Shown: one piece after another, positions 25,135 through 33,778 of the stretch
Numbering within the stretch: the first letter of the stretch is position 1
Layout: every line of letters begins with the position of its first letter
From: Pseudokineococcus marinus
GTDB lineage: Bacteria; Actinomycetota; Actinomycetes; Actinomycetales; Quadrisphaeraceae
Direction: 5' to 3'
NCBI RefSeq assembly: GCF_037482405.1
Contig: NZ_JBBHZZ010000001.1
Location: 1 to 64,000, forward strand
Length of the DNA: 64,000 nt
The notes under the pieces: model-generated
The model's input: the letters and a program-made list of their open reading frames with translations, nothing else
Told to the model about the DNA's origin: nothing
Databases searched by the model: none
Translations under genes and position numbers: made by a program

Positions 25135-26217
25135 TCAGCCCCGCGGCACGAGGTCGACGGCGCCGAGCTGCGCCCGCACCGCCAGCTCGGCGGCCTTGAA
25201 GGCGTGCGCCTGCGTCATGGCCGTCTCGGTCCGGTCGAGGCAGTCGCGCACGAGCTGCCCGAAGAAGGGGTAGCCCACCTCGCCCCGCACCCGGACGTGC
25301 CGCTCCCCCTCGCCGTTCGCGAGGAACAGGTGTCCCGGGCCGTCCTGCGTGCCGATGTTCATGTACTTGCGCTGCTCGATGAAGCCCTCGGTCCCGAGGA
25401 CCAGGCTGCGCCCGTCGCCCCACGTCTGCAGGCCGTCGGGGGTGAACCAGTCGCAGCGGAAGTACCCGGTCGCGCCCGTGCTCGTGACGAGCATCGCCTC
25501 GCCGAAGTCGTCGAGCCCGGGGTGCTCGGGGTGCGCGTGGTTGGCGACGTGGCTGCGCACGACCGTCGCGTCGTCGGCCCCCGTGTAGTGGAGGACCTGC
25601 TCGACCTGGTGCGAGCCGATGTCGGTGAGGATGCCGCCGTAGCGGCTCTTGTCGAAGAACCATTCGGGGCGGGTCGCGGCGGACAGGCGGTGCGGGCCGG
25701 TGCCGATGACCTGCAGCACGCGGCCGATCGCCCCGGACTCGACGAGCTGCCCCGCGAGGACGGCCGTCTCGACGTGGACGCGCTCGGAGTAGTAGACGGC
25801 GTACTTGCGCCCCGTGCGCTCGACGGCGGCCTCCGCCTCGGCGAGCTGCTCGAGCGTCGTCAGCGGCGCCTTGTCGGTGAAGTAGTCCTTCCCGGCGTCC
25901 ATGACCCGGACGCCGAGGGCGCACCGGTCGGCGGGGACGGCGGCCCCGGCGACGAGGCGGACGGCGTCGTCGCCGAGGACCTCGGCCTCCTCGCGGGCCG
26001 CGCGCGCCTCGGGGAAGCGACGGCGGAAGGCCTCGACCTTCGCCGGGTCGGGGTCGTAGACCCACGACACCGTGGCTCCTGCTACCACGAGCCCCTCGCA
26101 CATCCCGTAGACGTGCCCGTGGTCCAGGCCGACGGCCGCGACGGGGAACTCCCCCGGCCCGACGACCGGGGCGTGGACGGCCTGCGGGGCGTAGGTGCCC
26201 CCGTCGCTCGCGGTCAT
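25135..26217 (-). CDS. Gfo/Idh/MocA family oxidoreductase
   Basis: 360-residue NAD(P)-dependent dehydrogenase. The Rossmann domain covers about residues 20-145, ending in the substrate/cofactor lysine of 'DKAPLTTLEQLAEAEAA'. The C-terminal domain has 'SRYGGILTDIGSHQVEQVLHY', with an Asp and a His in the family's catalytic region. Substrates are usually sugars or inositols, which fits the adjacent import locus. The ATG at 26215-26217 follows GGAGAGGAG. It converges with the GH4 gene, whose stop is 41 nt away. Confidence 0.9.
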   Translation of the reverse strand: MTASDGGTYAPQAVHAPVVGPGEFPVAAVGLDHGHVYGMCEGLVVAGATVSWVYDPDPAKVEAFRRRFPEARAAREEAEVLGDDAVRLVAGAAVPADRCALGVRVMDAGKDYFTDKAPLTTLEQLAEAEAAVERTGRKYAVYYSERVHVETAVLAGQLVESGAIGRVLQVIGTGPHRLSAATRPEWFFDKSRYGGILTDIGSHQVEQVLHYTGADDATVVRSHVANHAHPEHPGLDDFGEAMLVTSTGATGYFRCDWFTPDGLQTWGDGRSLVLGTEGFIEQRKYMNIGTQDGPGHLFLANGEGERHVRVRGEVGYPFFGQLVRDCLDRTETAMTQAHAFKAAELAVRAQLGAVDLVPRG

Positions 26218-26343
26218 GGCGCTCCTCTCCGGGTGGGGCGGGGGCGGCGCCTCGTCGCGCCGCCCGGCCGTGATCACGGCGAGGCTAGTCCGCGCACGCG
26301 CCGTCGGGAAAGCGCATCCCCGCCCCGGCCCGACGAGCGCGCT

Positions 26344-26844
26344 TCAGGCCGTCCCGTCGAGCGCCCGCCGCCAGAGGCCGGCCATCCGGTGGCCGCGCGC
26401 CACGAGGACCACCCGCTCGACGTCGCTCGTCGCCCCGCGCAGCGCGGCGACGGAGACGCGCGCCGCCTCCTCGTCCGGGTAGCCGTAGACGCCGGTCGAG
26501 ATCGACGGGAAGGCGACCGAGCGCGCCCCCACCTCGTCGGCGCGCGCCAGGGAGGAGGTGTAGGCCGAGGCGAGCAGCTCGGCGTCCTGCGGCCGGCCGC
26601 GGTAGCGCGGCCCGACGGCGTGGACGACCCACCGCACCGGCGCGAGGTCGAAGGCAGGCGTGACGGCGGCCGACCCGGTCGGGCAGGGCGCCAGCGCCCG
26701 CGACGCGCGCACGAGCTCCGGGCCCGCCGCGCGGTGGACAGCGGCGTCGACCCCGCCCCCGCCCTTGAGCGACTGGTTCGCCGCCGTGACGACGGCGTCC
26801 ACCGGCTGCTGCGTGACGTCCCCCTCGACCACCTCGATGCGCAC
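26344..26844 (-). CDS. Macro domain (ADP-ribose-binding) protein
   Basis: Single macro domain of 166 residues (O-acetyl-ADP-ribose deacetylase type, YmdB-like). 'IEVVEGDVTQQPVDAVVTAAN' and 'SLKGGGGVDAAVHRAAGPEL' bind ADP-ribose, and 'FPSISTGVYGYPDEEAARV' is the second phosphate loop. It would remove or bind ADP-ribose or its acetylated form in the cytoplasm. The GTG at 26842-26844 is chosen as the closest start to the domain; an upstream ATG in frame is possible. It is monocistronic. Confidence 0.92.
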   Translation of the reverse strand: MRIEVVEGDVTQQPVDAVVTAANQSLKGGGGVDAAVHRAAGPELVRASRALAPCPTGSAAVTPAFDLAPVRWVVHAVGPRYRGRPQDAELLASAYTSSLARADEVGARSVAFPSISTGVYGYPDEEAARVSVAALRGATSDVERVVLVARGHRMAGLWRRALDGTA

Positions 26845-26878
26845 GCCGCCATGGTGGCTCCCCACCGCCCGACGGCCA

Positions 26879-26934
26879 CCGGAGGTGGCTGCACGAGGAC
26901 GGCGTAGAAGCCGTCCTCGTGCCGCCACCTCCGG
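26879..26934. repeat. Long stem-loop upstream of tRNA-Lys
   Basis: Arms 26879-26889 and 26924-26934 (11 bp) plus inner arms 26891-26903 and 26910-26922 (13 bp) enclose loop GTAGAA, with one unpaired base on each side. It lies between the macro-domain start and the tRNA gene, so it is not an obvious terminator for either. Confidence 0.75.
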
Positions 26935-26965
26935 CCGGACCCGCCGCGCGGCGCCGGCCTCCGCG

Positions 26966-26971
26966 TACGGT
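26966..26971 (+). promoter_or_regulatory. -10 hexamer TACGGT for tRNA-Lys
   Basis: TACGGT lies 27 nt before the mature tRNA start; no good -35 is visible. Confidence 0.4.
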
Positions 26972-26998
26972 TGCCCCGCCTCGCCGTCCCGGCGGGCC

Positions 26999-27071
26999 GG
27001 GCCTCTAGCTCAACTGGCAGAGCAGCGGACTTTTAATCCGCGGGTTGTGGGTTCGAGCCCCACGGGGCCCA
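26999..27071 (+). tRNA. tRNA-Lys(TTT)
   Basis: A complete cloverleaf: acceptor GGGCCTC/GGGGCCC with one G-T pair, D-arm, anticodon arm GCGGA-CTTTTAA-TCCGC reading AAA/AAG, and T-arm GTGGG-TTCGAGC-CCCAC, then discriminator A. CC but not the full CCA follows. Base composition drops immediately after the gene, the usual position for integration of mobile DNA. Confidence 0.97.
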
Positions 27072-27073
27072 CC

Positions 27074-27467
27074 GCTCCGACCTACGTATAGGTTCATTGA
27101 CACCGACAAGCGCCCGATCTGACGGCAACTGACGACGACAAGGAAGCGACCTTGCCATGACGGGGACCTTTCGGTCGCACAAGTTCGCGGCCACCCTCAG
27201 CGCCACGACCTCCGCCGCCGAGTGGCTAGTCATCCAGACGCCGTCGCCCCTGCTGAAGTCCTTGCAACCTGGAGTCGATGAGAACGAAAATGCACGCAGA
27301 CGCGGCCACTCATGCGCACAATCTTGAAGAAGCCGTCCCCCACCGCCAGAACTTTCGGAAGCTGTGACGACTTTCTCTGTTCCGTCACGGCGTCTCAGCT
27401 CAGTTGAGCGCGACTGCAGGCAGTCGCGCTCTCTGCGAATGACGCTTCTCCGAAAAAGCACTACGCC
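27074..27467. other. Gene-free start of the low-GC island
   Basis: 394 nt with no convincing gene. GC content is clearly lower than in flanking DNA. It contains the hairpin at 27406-27431, which probably ends transcription of the ATPase gene. No integrase and no second copy of the tRNA 3' end was found within the window. Confidence 0.6.
27406..27431 (-). terminator. Hairpin downstream of the ATPase gene
   Basis: Perfect 12-bp arms GAGCGCGACTGC/GCAGTCGCGCTC with a 2-base centre, 36 nt past the ATPase stop. No T-run. Confidence 0.55.
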
Positions 27468-29144
27468 TCACGCCTCAGTCAATACTCCATCCAGCCTGCT
27501 CAATTCCAGCCGCGGGGCGGTGCGCAAGATGGCGATCACTTGGCGTGGAGTGTCCCCCACCCGCGGAGGCTCGGAAGTGTGCGTGAGTCGTGAGATCATT
27601 CGGCCACCAGAGAAGTCAAGCATGTGAATGCGCTGCTTCAAGCGCGCACCGGAATACTGACTGAGGTCCAACATGAATGCTTCGGACCGCTGACCAGCCG
27701 CATGCGCCTCCGACACACCCGAATCAATGAGGTGGATGAGGCGCAAGTCCATAAGGTCAGTCAACAGGTTGTATGTGGCAGGGGCGTTTTCCTTGTCGCG
27801 GTAGCTCACAAGAAAATATGTGTGCGCCCGCTCATCCAGGCAAAATTCGCGCACAATCTTCAACGCGGCAAGGGTTTTCTCCGCCGTGTCGACGTTGGAG
27901 GCCATGTCATCTTCGAGTTCTTGCAGCTTGGCGCCGGCGGCGTCGCCAGCTGCCTGATTGACATTTTGCACACCCACCAAGCGCGCCTTGGCCCTGCCTT
28001 GCGCCTTTAGAATTGCACTCGAGGCCAACACCAAATAGTCACGAGGGACGGCACCGGAAGCCAAAACCAGACGATCCAAGGCTTCGCCGCTGAAGATGGA
28101 AGCCAGCCGGGCAACTCCGACACGCTTTGCGTACTGCAACAGCACGCTCTCGAGGAATTGCTTAGCCCTTTTTGGCTCCTGCAGAGTTACGTCAAGGTCA
28201 ATAAGTTCCGCGTCGTGAATGGTTTGGAGACCCAGAGGTGGGGATGACTGGAACCAACGAGTGAGGTGTCGAATCGAGGCCACTTTCAGCCATGCATCGC
28301 AGTCACGCACACACCCATGGAGCATGTCGAGAACGAGTGGCTGTAAATCTCGAGCAATATAGTAGAAGTCGTCGAGGTAGATGTAAAAGCGCGTGCCTTC
28401 AGTGTCCAGGTATCGGCGCAGAGCTCGCTGCACACGCGGCACTAAAGCCGTGACGTCTTCCGGGTGAGTCGTTCGAGACGCGAGCATGTTACGGACCGTC
28501 TCGAAAAGCGCTGCCGCGTCGGTCGCGACTACCGATTCGGCACGGACGTGCCTCTGGCGACTGACAAGGGTCGCCAATAGCTCTTCGAGGACATACAGAA
28601 CGACGCGGTGAGGCGTCTCCTGCCTGAGGCTTTGAATGTTACTCCAACACGTGAGCGATCCTTCCTCCTCAGCTTGCCGACGAGCTTCGACCAATAGCGC
28701 GGTCTTCCCTGCCCCTCGTCGGCCAAAGATCAAGTGATGCCGTGCCGCGGTGACGACCGACAGGTTGGCCTGAGCATCCTTGACGTACGCAAGGCTCGGC
28801 TGGGCGATTGAAACGCGAGAGCGCGCACTGATTAGACGCAGCAGATCATTGGCGCGGGGATCATGCACACCGAGCTTGACTGGCTTTCCTGCCGCCTCAG
28901 CGACCAGGCTTTCAGGGGCCTTGCGCACGATGACGAAGGCTCGAGAGCCACTTCTGGCTAGCTCGTCGTCCAGCTCGTTGCCGATGACGGCGCCTGCTGC
29001 GACGTCGGCCTCCGCAACGAATACAATATAGTTCAGCTCGTCAGGATAGGCGCGGGTCGAGATTTCGAGGACTTCAACGCCCGCTCGGTCCTGGAACTGC
29101 TGCCGGATGAACTGGGGGGCCACTTGAGGATCGGCGAAGCTCAT
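27468..29144 (-). CDS. P-loop ATPase with winged-helix-like C-terminus, partner of a HEPN protein
   Basis: 558 residues, no recognised named family. Residues 1-80 form a separate alpha/beta domain ('FIRQQFQDRAGVEVLEIST', 'NYIVFVAEADVAAG'). An AAA/ORC-like ATPase follows, with Walker A GRRGAGKT at 141-148 and Walker B 'RFYIYLDDFYYI' (Asp 258-259). The last 150 residues contain a helical segment with 'YNLLTDLMDLRLIHLI', which looks like a winged helix. The ATG at 29142-29144 overlaps the HEPN stop (ATGA), so the two are translationally coupled. Lower-GC codon use differs from the flanks. Role inferred: regulator or effector ATPase of a defence or toxin module. Confidence 0.75.
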   Translation of the reverse strand: MSFADPQVAPQFIRQQFQDRAGVEVLEISTRAYPDELNYIVFVAEADVAAGAVIGNELDDELARSGSRAFVIVRKAPESLVAEAAGKPVKLGVHDPRANDLLRLISARSRVSIAQPSLAYVKDAQANLSVVTAARHHLIFGRRGAGKTALLVEARRQAEEEGSLTCWSNIQSLRQETPHRVVLYVLEELLATLVSRQRHVRAESVVATDAAALFETVRNMLASRTTHPEDVTALVPRVQRALRRYLDTEGTRFYIYLDDFYYIARDLQPLVLDMLHGCVRDCDAWLKVASIRHLTRWFQSSPPLGLQTIHDAELIDLDVTLQEPKRAKQFLESVLLQYAKRVGVARLASIFSGEALDRLVLASGAVPRDYLVLASSAILKAQGRAKARLVGVQNVNQAAGDAAGAKLQELEDDMASNVDTAEKTLAALKIVREFCLDERAHTYFLVSYRDKENAPATYNLLTDLMDLRLIHLIDSGVSEAHAAGQRSEAFMLDLSQYSGARLKQRIHMLDFSGGRMISRLTHTSEPPRVGDTPRQVIAILRTAPRLELSRLDGVLTEA

Positions 29145-29668
29145 ACGTGCATGCACCCCTTGCCCCTAAGATAGGTTCGAGTCAGAGACAGCAAGTTATT
29201 CGCATTAACCTGCAGCATCAACGCCGCCGCCCTGAAGTCCTTGTGCGCCATTGGGTAAGGATCATAGTCGGCCTCATTTCTAAGACCGCGGGCGTCTTTC
29301 AAGTTGTTCTGCCAAACGTTGGCGTTCGTAAAATCGCTAGGCGTGTGCCCTGGCAAGACTGAATGCTGCTCATTATCGTCGCCGCCGTGGACAAAGTAGA
29401 CCGCCGCTCGCATTGCGTGATACATCGAGTAGTAGAAGCGACTTACCGCGCTTCGGTATTGCGGCGGTCGCGTTCGGACCAATTTGTTACCAGCGTCGAG
29501 AAAATGCGCAGAAAGCTGTAGCCTATCAGCGCATACCTGATGCTTCAGGTCGTCGAGGCTTCGTCCCGTAGAGGTAGTGAGATGGACGCCCTCGATGAAC
29601 CCGGTCAGGAGCTTTTTCGAAGCCTTACTGACTCGCAGTAAGGAGGTCTCAGCAGGTGTGAGTCCCAC
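29141..29668 (-). CDS. HEPN-domain (UPF0332-like) protein
   Basis: 175 mostly helical residues. 'YRSAVSRFYYSMYHAMRAAV' (71-90), 'GHTPSDF' and 'RGLRNEADYDPYP' (127-139) follow the UPF0332 HEPN pattern. The canonical RX4-6H ribonuclease motif is not at its usual place; an R49-x5-H55 occurs near the N-terminus. HEPN proteins are often RNases or toxins and are frequently controlled by partner proteins. The GTG at 29666-29668 follows GGGAGG at a short spacing; an ATG at 29714-29716 is an alternative. The stop overlaps the ATPase start. Confidence 0.7.
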   Translation of the reverse strand: MGLTPAETSLLRVSKASKKLLTGFIEGVHLTTSTGRSLDDLKHQVCADRLQLSAHFLDAGNKLVRTRPPQYRSAVSRFYYSMYHAMRAAVYFVHGGDDNEQHSVLPGHTPSDFTNANVWQNNLKDARGLRNEADYDPYPMAHKDFRAAALMLQVNANNLLSLTRTYLRGKGCMHV

Positions 29669-29901
29669 ACATCCTCCCTGTCGGCCGTAGCGGTGGTGAG
29701 CGTACCGCCACTGCACGGTTCATGACGGCGTGCATGGTAGGTGCAGGTGGATCACCGTTGTGCGAAGCGCTAGCTGTACTGCCCAGAGAGGTTGGTCGGG
29801 TGAGTGCGACGTCAGCGTGTGAGCGCGTCGTGACGTGAGCGAGGACCTCCCGGTGTGGAGTGGGACTGCTGAAGGTTCCGCACCACGACCAGGAGGTCCT
29901 C

Positions 29902-30620
29902 GTGTCCCACGCTAATGCGGCCCTGACCCCCAGGGTCCGTCCAGGCCGAGCTCGGGCGTCTGGTCGTCGAGGACGGGTGGCCCGTCGCCCGGGCCGCCAA
30001 GCACTTCCACGTGGCCTGGACGACCGCCAAGCGGTGGGCGGTCCGCTACGCCGAGATGGGCCTGGCGGGCATAGAAGACCGCTCCTCGCGCCCGCACCGC
30101 AGCCCCCACCGCACACCGCCGCACCTGGTCCGCCGGATCGTGCACCTGCGATGGAAGCAGCGACTGTCGCCGCTGGCGATCAGCGCGAAGACGGGCGCCC
30201 CGGCCTCGACGGTCCACGCCGTGTTGGTCCGGTGCCGGCTCAACCGGCTCTCGCACGTCGACATCCGCACCGGTGAGCCGATCCGCCGCTACGAGCACGA
30301 GCACCCGGGCGCGTTGATCCACGTCGACGCCCGTGAAGCTCGGCAACACCCCCGACGGCGGCGGGTGGCGCTTCGCCGGACGCGCCCAGGGCCACCGCAA
30401 CAGAGCCGCGACGCCCGGCGAGCCGCGCAGCAAGCACCACGGGCCGCTGATGGGCACGGCGTTCGTGCCCACCGTAATGGACAACCACTCACGCGTCGCC
30501 TACGCCGAAATCCACGACGATGAGACCTCCGCCACCACCGTCGGGGTCTTGGCCCGCGCGACCTCGTGGTCTGCCGCCCACGGCGAGCGGTTGCCGATGG
30601 ACTGCCTCGTACCGGCTCCG
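29902..30620 (+). pseudogene. IS481-family transposase remnant
   Basis: The translated segments match IS481 transposases in three frames: 'VSHANAALTPR' from GTG 29902, then about 29955-30330 ('WPVARAAKHFHVAWTTAKRW', 'GIEDRSSRPHRSPHRTPPH', 'RYEHEHPGALIHVD'), then 30333-30612 ('KLGNTPDGGGWRFAGRAQG', 'VMDNHSRVAYAEIHDDE'). At least two frameshifts break it, and the region after the second catalytic Asp is lost. AGGAGG precedes the start. It is non-functional. Confidence 0.85.
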
Positions 30621-30759
30621 ACGGAAAATCCACTTAGCAAAACAAGATCGTAGCAGCACTGAGGAAGTCCCTGGAGGAGCTCGGGAGCGGGCGATCTGTT
30701 TCGCGGCGGTCCGCAAGGCCCCGGCCTCGAGCTTGGGCGCCTTGGCCCCGGGTGGCATG

Positions 30760-31500
30760 TGAGCTCAGCATCAACGCTGAGACGCTCGTCGCGGCTACCG
30801 GGGGGTGCACCATGGAGCGGTCGATGGCCGCGGCGTGTCTGTGGGGCCACTCGCGGGCCAAGGGCCCGCGGACCACGGTGCCCGAGACGGCCCGGCCTCG
30901 CGCCCGGACCCGGTGCAGCGACGGTTCACGGCCACCGCACCGCACCGGACCAGCTGTGGGTCGCTGACATCACCTACTGCCAACTTTCGCCCGGTGGGTG
31001 TACGCCGCGTTCGTCGTCGACGTGTTCTCCCGGCGGGTGCTGGGGCTGTCGACGTCGCTGCGCACCGACCTGGCCCTGGACGCACTGGAGATGGGGCTGT
31101 AGACCCGCTCTCTCGACGGCGCCGACGTGACCGGATCGGTGCATCACTCGGACAAGGGCGGGCAATACCTCGCCATTCGCTATACCCAGCGCCTGGCGGA
31201 GGTCGGCGCGATTGCGTCGGTGAGGTCGACCGGCGACTCGTACGACAACGCCCCGGCGGAGACGTTCAACTCGTTTTTAACGCCGAGCTGGTCCGCAATA
31301 AGGGTGCTCGGAAGAGCATCGACGACCTCGAGATCGCGGTCGCGGGGTACGTCGAGTGGTTGAACTACCGGCGCCTGCATGGCGGGATCGGCCTCGTCCC
31401 ACCGATGGAGTACGAGGCCACCCACCACCAGACTTACCCCGCTTCGGTCACCGTCGAGGCGTCACTCCAAAGCTTTTACTGCACCCGGGGCGAGACAGTC
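30760..31500 (+). pseudogene. IS3-family transposase (OrfB) remnant
   Basis: Fragments in several frames recover an IS3 OrfB: 'MERSMAAACLWGHSRAKGPR', then 'DQLWVADITYCQL' (first Asp), 'DVFSRRVLGLSTSLRTDLAL', 'VHHSDKGGQYLAIRYTQRLA' (second Asp), 'DSYDNAPAETFNS' (Glu) and 'YVEWLNYRRLHGGIGLVPP'. A stop at about 31100 and several frameshifts inactivate it. OrfA is absent, so it is truncated at the 5' side where it meets the IS481 remnant. Confidence 0.85.
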
Positions 31501-31551
31501 GAGACACCACGCCGCGAGCCCCCGACGGCGCCGCCGGCTCGTCCGCGTCCC

Positions 31552-31580
31552 TAGACCGCACGGTGGCGCAGGGCTACTGT
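31552..31580 (+). promoter_or_regulatory. Promoter of the BCCT transporter
   Basis: TAGACC and TACTGT with 17-nt spacing, about 34 nt before the GTG start and its GAGAGG ribosome-binding site. Confidence 0.45.
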
Positions 31581-31613
31581 CCGCACCTTTGCCCGGCCAC
31601 GAGAGGTACGCAG

Positions 31614-33674
31614 GTGTCCACAGACGAGAACGGCGCTCGACCGGACGACGCCCCGAGGGCGAGGGGCGGCGCCCTCCGCCGGTCGGTGCGGCGGACCGAG
31701 GGGGCCCTGTCGAGCCTCGACTACCGGGTGCCCAAGTACCCGCACGACACCCACCCGGCCCTCGTGCCCGGGATCAGCATCGACGAGCAGCGACGCCGCT
31801 ACCGCGTCTCGCGGTTCGTGCTCGCCGTCGCGGGCACCCTCACCGTCGCCTTCGTCGTCTGGGGCGTCACCTCGCCCGACACGGTGGCCAGCGCCGCGCA
31901 GGCCGCCTACGACTGGGCCACCGGCAACCTCGGCTGGATGTTCAACCTCGTCGCGGTGGTCGTCCTCGTGGCGCTCCTCGGCATCGCCCTTTCGCCGTAC
32001 GGGAGGATCCCGCTGGGCAAGGAGGGCGAGGAGCCCGAGTTCGGCACCTTCTCCTGGACCGCGATGCTCTTCGCGGCCGGCCTCGGCGTCGCCGTCCTCT
32101 TCTGGGGCCCCGCGGAGCCGCTGACGTACTTCATCACGCCGCCGCCGCTGACGAACGACGCCGAGACCGTCGACGCCCTGCACTACGCCTTCGCGCAGAC
32201 CTACTTCCACTGGGGCTTCCACGCGTGGGCGATCTACGCCGTCATCGGCGGGGCCGTGGGCTACGTCGCCTACCGCCGCGGGCGCCCGCTGCTCGTGTCG
32301 TCCGTCTTCCGCTCGCTGTTCGGCGCGAAGGCCACCGACGGCGTCGCGGGCAAGCTCGTCGACGTCTTCGCCATCGTCGCGACGCTCTTCGGCACCGCCG
32401 CGGCGCTCGGGATCGCCGCGCTGCAGATCGGCTCCGGCGTGAGCATCGTCGCCGGCAGCGGGCCGGTGACGAACACCGTGCTCGTCGCGATCATCGCCGT
32501 CCTCACGGCGTGCTTCATCGTCTCGGCGGTCTCGGGCGTCGCCCGGGGCATCCGCTACCTGTCGAACACCAACATCCTGCTGACGGTCGGGATGCTCCTG
32601 GTCGTGGTGGTCCTCGGCCCCACGCTCTTCCTGCTCAACCTCGTGCCGTCGGCGATCATGGAGTACCTCGGGTCCCTCTTCGACCTCATGGGGCGCTCGC
32701 TGTCCTGGGGCGAGGAGACGCAGGCCTTCCAGTCGACGTGGACCGTCTACTACTGGGCCTGGTGGATCTCCTGGGCGCCCTTCGTCGGGATCTTCATCGC
32801 GCGCATCTCCCGCGGCCGCAGCATCCGCCAGTTCCTCCTCGGCACGATCTTCATCCCCTCCGCGCTGATCTTCGTCGCGTACGGGGTCATGGGCGGCACG
32901 GCCATCTCGATGTACCGGGACGGCGCCCCCGGCTTCTCCGACGACATGGCGGCGCCGGAGGTGCTCTTCGCCCTGCTCGACAACCTGCCCGCGGTGGCGG
33001 GCTGGATCCCCTTCGTCGCCATGGCGATCCTCGCCATCTTCTTCATCACCGCGGCCGACTCGGCCTCCATCGTCATGGGGATGCTCAGCACCGGCGGCTC
33101 GCAGACCCCGCCGCGGCCGCTGGTGGTCTTCTGGGGCCTCGTCATGGCCGGCATCGCGGTGGTGATGCTGACGCTCGGCCAGGGCGTGGCGCTGCAGGGC
33201 CTGCAGCAGCTCGTCATCATCACGGCCGTGCCGTTCGCGCTGGTGCTCCTCCTGGCCGTCGTCGCCTGGTTCAAGGAGCTGCGGACCGACCCCATCGCCC
33301 TGCGCCAGCGCTACACCCGCTCGGCGCTCGACAACGCCGTGACCGACGGCATCGAGCGCTACGGGGACGACTTCGCGGTGCAGGTCACCCGCAGCGAGCA
33401 GGACCGGGGGGCGGGCGCGGACGTCGACTCCACCAGCGCCGAGTACACCGAGTGGTACCAGCGGCACGACGAGGACGGCGAGCCCGTGGGCTACGACTTC
33501 TCCACGGGCGAGTGGGCCGACGGCTACCGCGACGGCGAGGAGGCGACGGCGCCCTCGGGCGACGGGACGGCGCCGGCCGAGCGGCCGGAGGGGTCGCACG
33601 ACGGGGCCCACGAGGAGGCACCGCCGGAGCGGTCCGACGGGACGTCACCGAGGTCGGGCGCGCGTCGGTCCTGA
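31614..33674 (+). CDS. BCCT-family betaine/choline/carnitine transporter
   Basis: Sodium- or proton-coupled importer of compatible solutes, 686 residues with 12 helices. The family's tryptophan-rich segment is 'VYYWAWWISWAPFVGIFIAR'. 'GLGVAVLFWGPAEPLTYF' and 'FHWGFHAWAIYAVIGG' are the earlier conserved motifs. A cytoplasmic N-terminus of about 60 residues and an acidic tail of about 130 residues flank the core; such tails sense osmotic stress in BetP. The GTG at 31614 follows GAGAGG. It is the first intact gene after the island. Confidence 0.93.
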   Translation: MSTDENGARPDDAPRARGGALRRSVRRTEGALSSLDYRVPKYPHDTHPALVPGISIDEQRRRYRVSRFVLAVAGTLTVAFVVWGVTSPDTVASAAQAAYDWATGNLGWMFNLVAVVVLVALLGIALSPYGRIPLGKEGEEPEFGTFSWTAMLFAAGLGVAVLFWGPAEPLTYFITPPPLTNDAETVDALHYAFAQTYFHWGFHAWAIYAVIGGAVGYVAYRRGRPLLVSSVFRSLFGAKATDGVAGKLVDVFAIVATLFGTAAALGIAALQIGSGVSIVAGSGPVTNTVLVAIIAVLTACFIVSAVSGVARGIRYLSNTNILLTVGMLLVVVVLGPTLFLLNLVPSAIMEYLGSLFDLMGRSLSWGEETQAFQSTWTVYYWAWWISWAPFVGIFIARISRGRSIRQFLLGTIFIPSALIFVAYGVMGGTAISMYRDGAPGFSDDMAAPEVLFALLDNLPAVAGWIPFVAMAILAIFFITAADSASIVMGMLSTGGSQTPPRPLVVFWGLVMAGIAVVMLTLGQGVALQGLQQLVIITAVPFALVLLLAVVAWFKELRTDPIALRQRYTRSALDNAVTDGIERYGDDFAVQVTRSEQDRGAGADVDSTSAEYTEWYQRHDEDGEPVGYDFSTGEWADGYRDGEEATAPSGDGTAPAERPEGSHDGAHEEAPPERSDGTSPRSGARRS

Positions 33675-33778
33675 CGCCGCCGCGCCCCGGCCCCGCGGCC
33701 GGGGCGCGGACCGCCGCGCCCGGCCGCGGGGCAGGAGGGGCGGTCAAGATCGGGGCCGGACCTGCCGAGAACCCGACC

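Larger units (their letters stand above)
27074..31500. mobile_element. Genomic island at tRNA-Lys with decayed insertion sequences
   Basis: Starts directly after a tRNA gene, shows lower GC and AT-ending codons across 27.1-29.8 kb, carries a HEPN/ATPase gene pair, and ends in IS481 and IS3 remnants before normal composition resumes at the BCCT gene. No intact recombinase or attachment repeat is present, so the element looks immobile and its exact borders are uncertain. Confidence 0.6.

Noticed and set aside
27033..27461. 142-codon minus-strand frame ending 'APWGSNPQPAD'
   Set aside because: It reads through the tRNA-Lys gene in antisense; this peptide ending is a known artefact of tRNA loci.
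29649..30116. 155-codon minus-strand frame upstream of the HEPN gene
   Set aside because: It is antisense to the IS481 remnant, shows no domain and ends within the HEPN ribosome-binding region.
26999..31560. Attachment-site duplication of the tRNA-Lys 3' end
   Set aside because: No second copy of the T-arm/acceptor sequence was found up to the BCCT gene.
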